Translations under genes and position numbers: made by a program
Source of the DNA: Bacteroidales bacterium
Lineage (GTDB): Bacteria; Bacteroidota; Bacteroidia; Bacteroidales; NBLH01
DNA length: 7,211 bases
Direction: 5' to 3'
NCBI GenBank assembly: GCA_029210905.1
Contig: JARGGF010000209.1
Coordinates: 1 to 7,211 of the forward strand
The notes under the pieces: generated by a model
What the model was told of the DNA's origin: nothing
Database searches by the model: none
Seen by the model: only the letters and a program-made list of their open reading frames with translations
Shown: positions 5,957 to 7,211 of the stretch, one piece after another
Layout: the number at the start of each line of letters is the position of its first letter
Position numbering within the stretch: position 1 is the stretch's first letter

Positions 5957-6268
5957 TTAGATAGAAATCGATTCAATTTCTATCTGAGTAAAATCCTGTC
6001 GATGACCAGAAAGCTTTTGATACCCTTTTCTTCTTTTCTTTTTGAAGATTTTAACTTTATCACCCCTGACGTGCTCAAGCACTTTGGCCGAAATTTTAGC
6101 TCCATCAACTGTGGGTGCGCCAATTTTGATACTGCCTTCATCATCAATAAGAAGAATCTGATCAAATTCAACTTTGTCTCCTTCGTTTTTATCTAAACGA
6201 TGTACAAAAATCTTGTTATCTTTCTCTACTTTAAACTGTTGTCCAGCTATTTCTACAATTGCATACAT
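5957..6268 (-). CDS. rplU: 50S ribosomal protein L21 (bL21)
   Basis: A 103-residue large-subunit protein that binds 23S rRNA. Residues 1-12 (MYAIVEIAGQQF) and the basic C-terminal signature (KIFKKKRRKGYQKLSGHRQ, about 73-91) are characteristic of L21, and length is normal. It is the first gene of the rplU-rpmA operon. Its promoter at 6393-6364 matches the Bacteroidota consensus, and the expected transcript has a leader of about 90 nt with two possible hairpins, leaving room for leader-based control. The divergent neighbour is the BFN-domain gene starting at 6625. Confidence 0.98.
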   Translation of the reverse strand: MYAIVEIAGQQFKVEKDNKIFVHRLDKNEGDKVEFDQILLIDDEGSIKIGAPTVDGAKISAKVLEHVRGDKVKIFKKKRRKGYQKLSGHRQDFTQIEIESISI

Positions 6269-6358
6269 AATTATAAAATTTTGTTCCGTAGGTGGTAAAT
6301 CCTGTAATCTATTGACTTGTTGGATTTTATCGCTTATAAACCCCGGAAGATTTATTTG
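6269..6358 (-). promoter_or_regulatory. Predicted structured 5' leader of rplU
   Basis: The stretch between the predicted transcription start (about 6358) and the rplU ATG can form two stems on the minus strand. ATAAATC (6355-6349) pairs with GGTTTAT (6342-6336) over 7 bp including one G-U, around a 6-nt loop. AAATCC (6327-6322) pairs with GGATTT (6302-6297) over 6 bp, around a 19-nt loop. Leader-mediated autoregulation is common for ribosomal protein operons, but I cannot match this to a named leader family. Confidence 0.35.
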
Positions 6359-6363
6359 GACTG

Positions 6364-6393
6364 CAAAAGTAGAAAAATATATTCATACAGCAA
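6364..6393 (-). promoter_or_regulatory. Bacteroidota-type promoter of rplU-rpmA
   Basis: Read on the minus strand: TTG (6393-6391, preceded by TT), a 19-bp spacer, then TACTTTTG (6371-6364), an exact TAnnTTTG match. Spacing is identical to the M64 promoter at 3961-3990, which supports both calls. Expected start of transcription is near 6358. Confidence 0.8.
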
Positions 6394-6624
6394 AAGCATA
6401 TTTAAATTTTTAATGCCCGTTTTATAATATTGCTAATCATTTTTACTCATAATCAATTATAATTAGCTTTATTCCAACTATTTAATGGCAATTTTTGTTT
6501 ATTAAAATATGGATTGGTTTTCTATAAATCAGAATCTTATTGCCAAGTAAATTAAACATAAAGAATATATGTTGAACAATTTTATTACTTTTGCTAATGA
6601 AAATTGAAGGCCATTAAAATAGCA
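6394..6624. other. Remaining divergent spacer between rplU promoter and the BFN gene
   Basis: This strongly AT-rich stretch has no credible gene. The only signals are the -7-like element at 6586-6593 and two weak inverted repeats: TGGCAAT at 6486-6492 with ATTGCCA at 6539-6545, and GCTAAT at 6432-6437 with ATTAGC at 6462-6467. Either could be an operator in the divergent promoter region or a product of base composition. Confidence 0.4.
6586..6593 (+). promoter_or_regulatory. Candidate -7 element (TACTTTTG) for the BFN-domain gene
   Basis: This is an exact TAnnTTTG match, identical to the -7 octamers at 283-290 (+) and 6371-6364 (-), and is followed by GC as in the rplU promoter. No TTG lies 19-21 bp upstream; the nearest (6572-6574) is 11 bp away. 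If used, the transcript would start near 6598 and have a leader of only about 27 nt. Confidence 0.45.
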
Positions 6625-7211
6625 ATGAACAGAATTAAACTGAATATAGAGAGTCTTGTATATAGTCAAACCCAATCCGGGGCATATGTGCTGGTTCTGA
6701 TTGAGGAAGATGGAGCACGAAAGCTGCCAATTGTAATTGGAACAGCTGAAGCACAAGCAATTGCAATAGCCCTGGAAGGGATGCGCCCTCCAAGACCACT
6801 CACCCACGACTTATTTATAAACTTCGCTTCGGCCTATAATATTAACCTGGTAGAGGTATTAATTACCAAACTTGAAGAAGGTATTTTTTATTCAGAGCTG
6901 GTATGTGAAAGTTTTGCCAACAGAATTAAAATTGACTCCAGGACATCAGATGCCGTGGCACTTGCGATAAGGTTTAAATGCCCTATTTATGCAAATGACA
7001 GTGTGCTAAAAATGGCAGGGATCTCGGCTAATGAATTTGGAAATGCCAGTGTAGAAAGTGAAGATTCCAATGAAATTGATGCTGATAACAAAAAGCAAGA
7101 AAAAGATTTCGAAAATATTCCGTTCAAAAGCAGTGCACCATCCGAACATAATTTATCACAACTCGAAGAAAGCCGAATTAAGATCTTTTCACTCATCAGC
7201 CCGCAGCTTGC
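6625..7211 (+). CDS. Bifunctional nuclease (BFN/DUF151) domain protein, 3' end missing
   Basis: The frame is open from ATG 6625 to the window edge (195 complete codons), so the C-terminus is lost. Residues 1 to about 130 are a BFN/DUF151 domain: YVLVLIEEDGARKLPIVIGT (21-40), EAQAIAIALEG (42-52), RPLTHDLF (57-64), then KLEEGIFYSELV (82-93), IDSRTSDAVALAIRF (103-117) and CPIYAND (119-125). Some BFN proteins have been reported to have nuclease activity on DNA and RNA, but the function in Bacteroidota is unknown. A charged, low-complexity linker (about 138-172) follows, then LSQLEESRIKIFSLISPQL at the edge. Many Bacteroidota homologues end in a UVR-type motif, which would lie just outside; that is inference. 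ATG 6625 gives the MNRIKLNI start expected for the family; the frame is closed by a stop at 6598-6600. The gene is divergent from rplU. Confidence 0.9.
   Translation, partial: MNRIKLNIESLVYSQTQSGAYVLVLIEEDGARKLPIVIGTAEAQAIAIALEGMRPPRPLTHDLFINFASAYNINLVEVLITKLEEGIFYSELVCESFANRIKIDSRTSDAVALAIRFKCPIYANDSVLKMAGISANEFGNASVESEDSNEIDADNKKQEKDFENIPFKSSAPSEHNLSQLEESRIKIFSLISPQL

Noticed and set aside
6597..6617. Six-codon open frame (MKIEGH) just upstream of the BFN ATG, as a possible leader peptide
   Set aside because: It starts at about the predicted transcription start, has no attenuator-like hairpin after it, and encodes no informative residue run. Chance is the simpler explanation.
6529..6807. 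92-codon minus-strand open frame opposite the BFN gene
   Set aside because: The BFN domain on the + strand is clear from residue 1 to about 130. The antisense frame is Cys/Asn-rich with no domain, typical of a shadow.
1..7211. Defence island, prophage or transposon signatures
   Set aside because: All coding regions are recognisable housekeeping or envelope genes, and no transposase, integrase, toxin-antitoxin pair or target-site duplication was found.

Overview
This 7.2 kb window is a mostly housekeeping chromosomal stretch from a member of the Bacteroidota. Three things point there. The genes are AT-rich and lack Shine-Dalgarno motifs ahead of their starts. Several intergenic regions carry the Bacteroidota-type promoter (TTG, 19 bp spacer, TAnnTTTG). 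The protein set also fits: a secreted M64 peptidase with a Bacteroidota-type N-terminal domain, a DUF4349 tail, and a bifunctional-nuclease-domain (BFN) protein. I cannot place it reliably below phylum, although a Bacteroidales/Marinilabiliales-like lineage would fit.

Layout. On the + strand the window opens with the 3' end of a DUF4349 membrane protein (1-269). A PlsC-like acyltransferase follows (360-1547). It converges, with only 11 bp between the stop codons, on a minus-strand block transcribed right to left: a secreted M64 metallopeptidase (3919-2648), a MarC-family membrane protein (2624-2025) and RNase HI (2020-1559). The gaps of 23 and 4 bp suggest one operon, driven by a near-perfect promoter at 3961-3990. 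That promoter also shows that the peptidase starts at 3919, not at the upstream ATG at 3958. Next is seryl-tRNA synthetase (5324-4053, minus). It is preceded by 329 bp of non-coding DNA rich in repeats and palindromes. Then comes the rplU-rpmA ribosomal protein operon (6268-5654, minus), with its own promoter, a roughly 90-nt leader and a clear intrinsic terminator. Divergent from it, a BFN-domain (DUF151) protein starts at 6625 (+) and runs off the window end.

I found no defence system, CRISPR array, insertion sequence, integrase, tRNA or rRNA. The signals not explained by ordinary genes are mostly non-coding. They are a head-to-head array of GTCAYTR heptamers forming a 17-bp perfect palindrome upstream of serS, other dispersed short motifs in the same spacer, and a terminator-like hairpin with U-tracts on both strands embedded inside the rnhA coding sequence. 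There are also structured leaders ahead of the acyltransferase and rplU. None of these amounts to a demonstrated new system. The spacer at 5325-5580 and the hairpin in rnhA are the best places for a second look.
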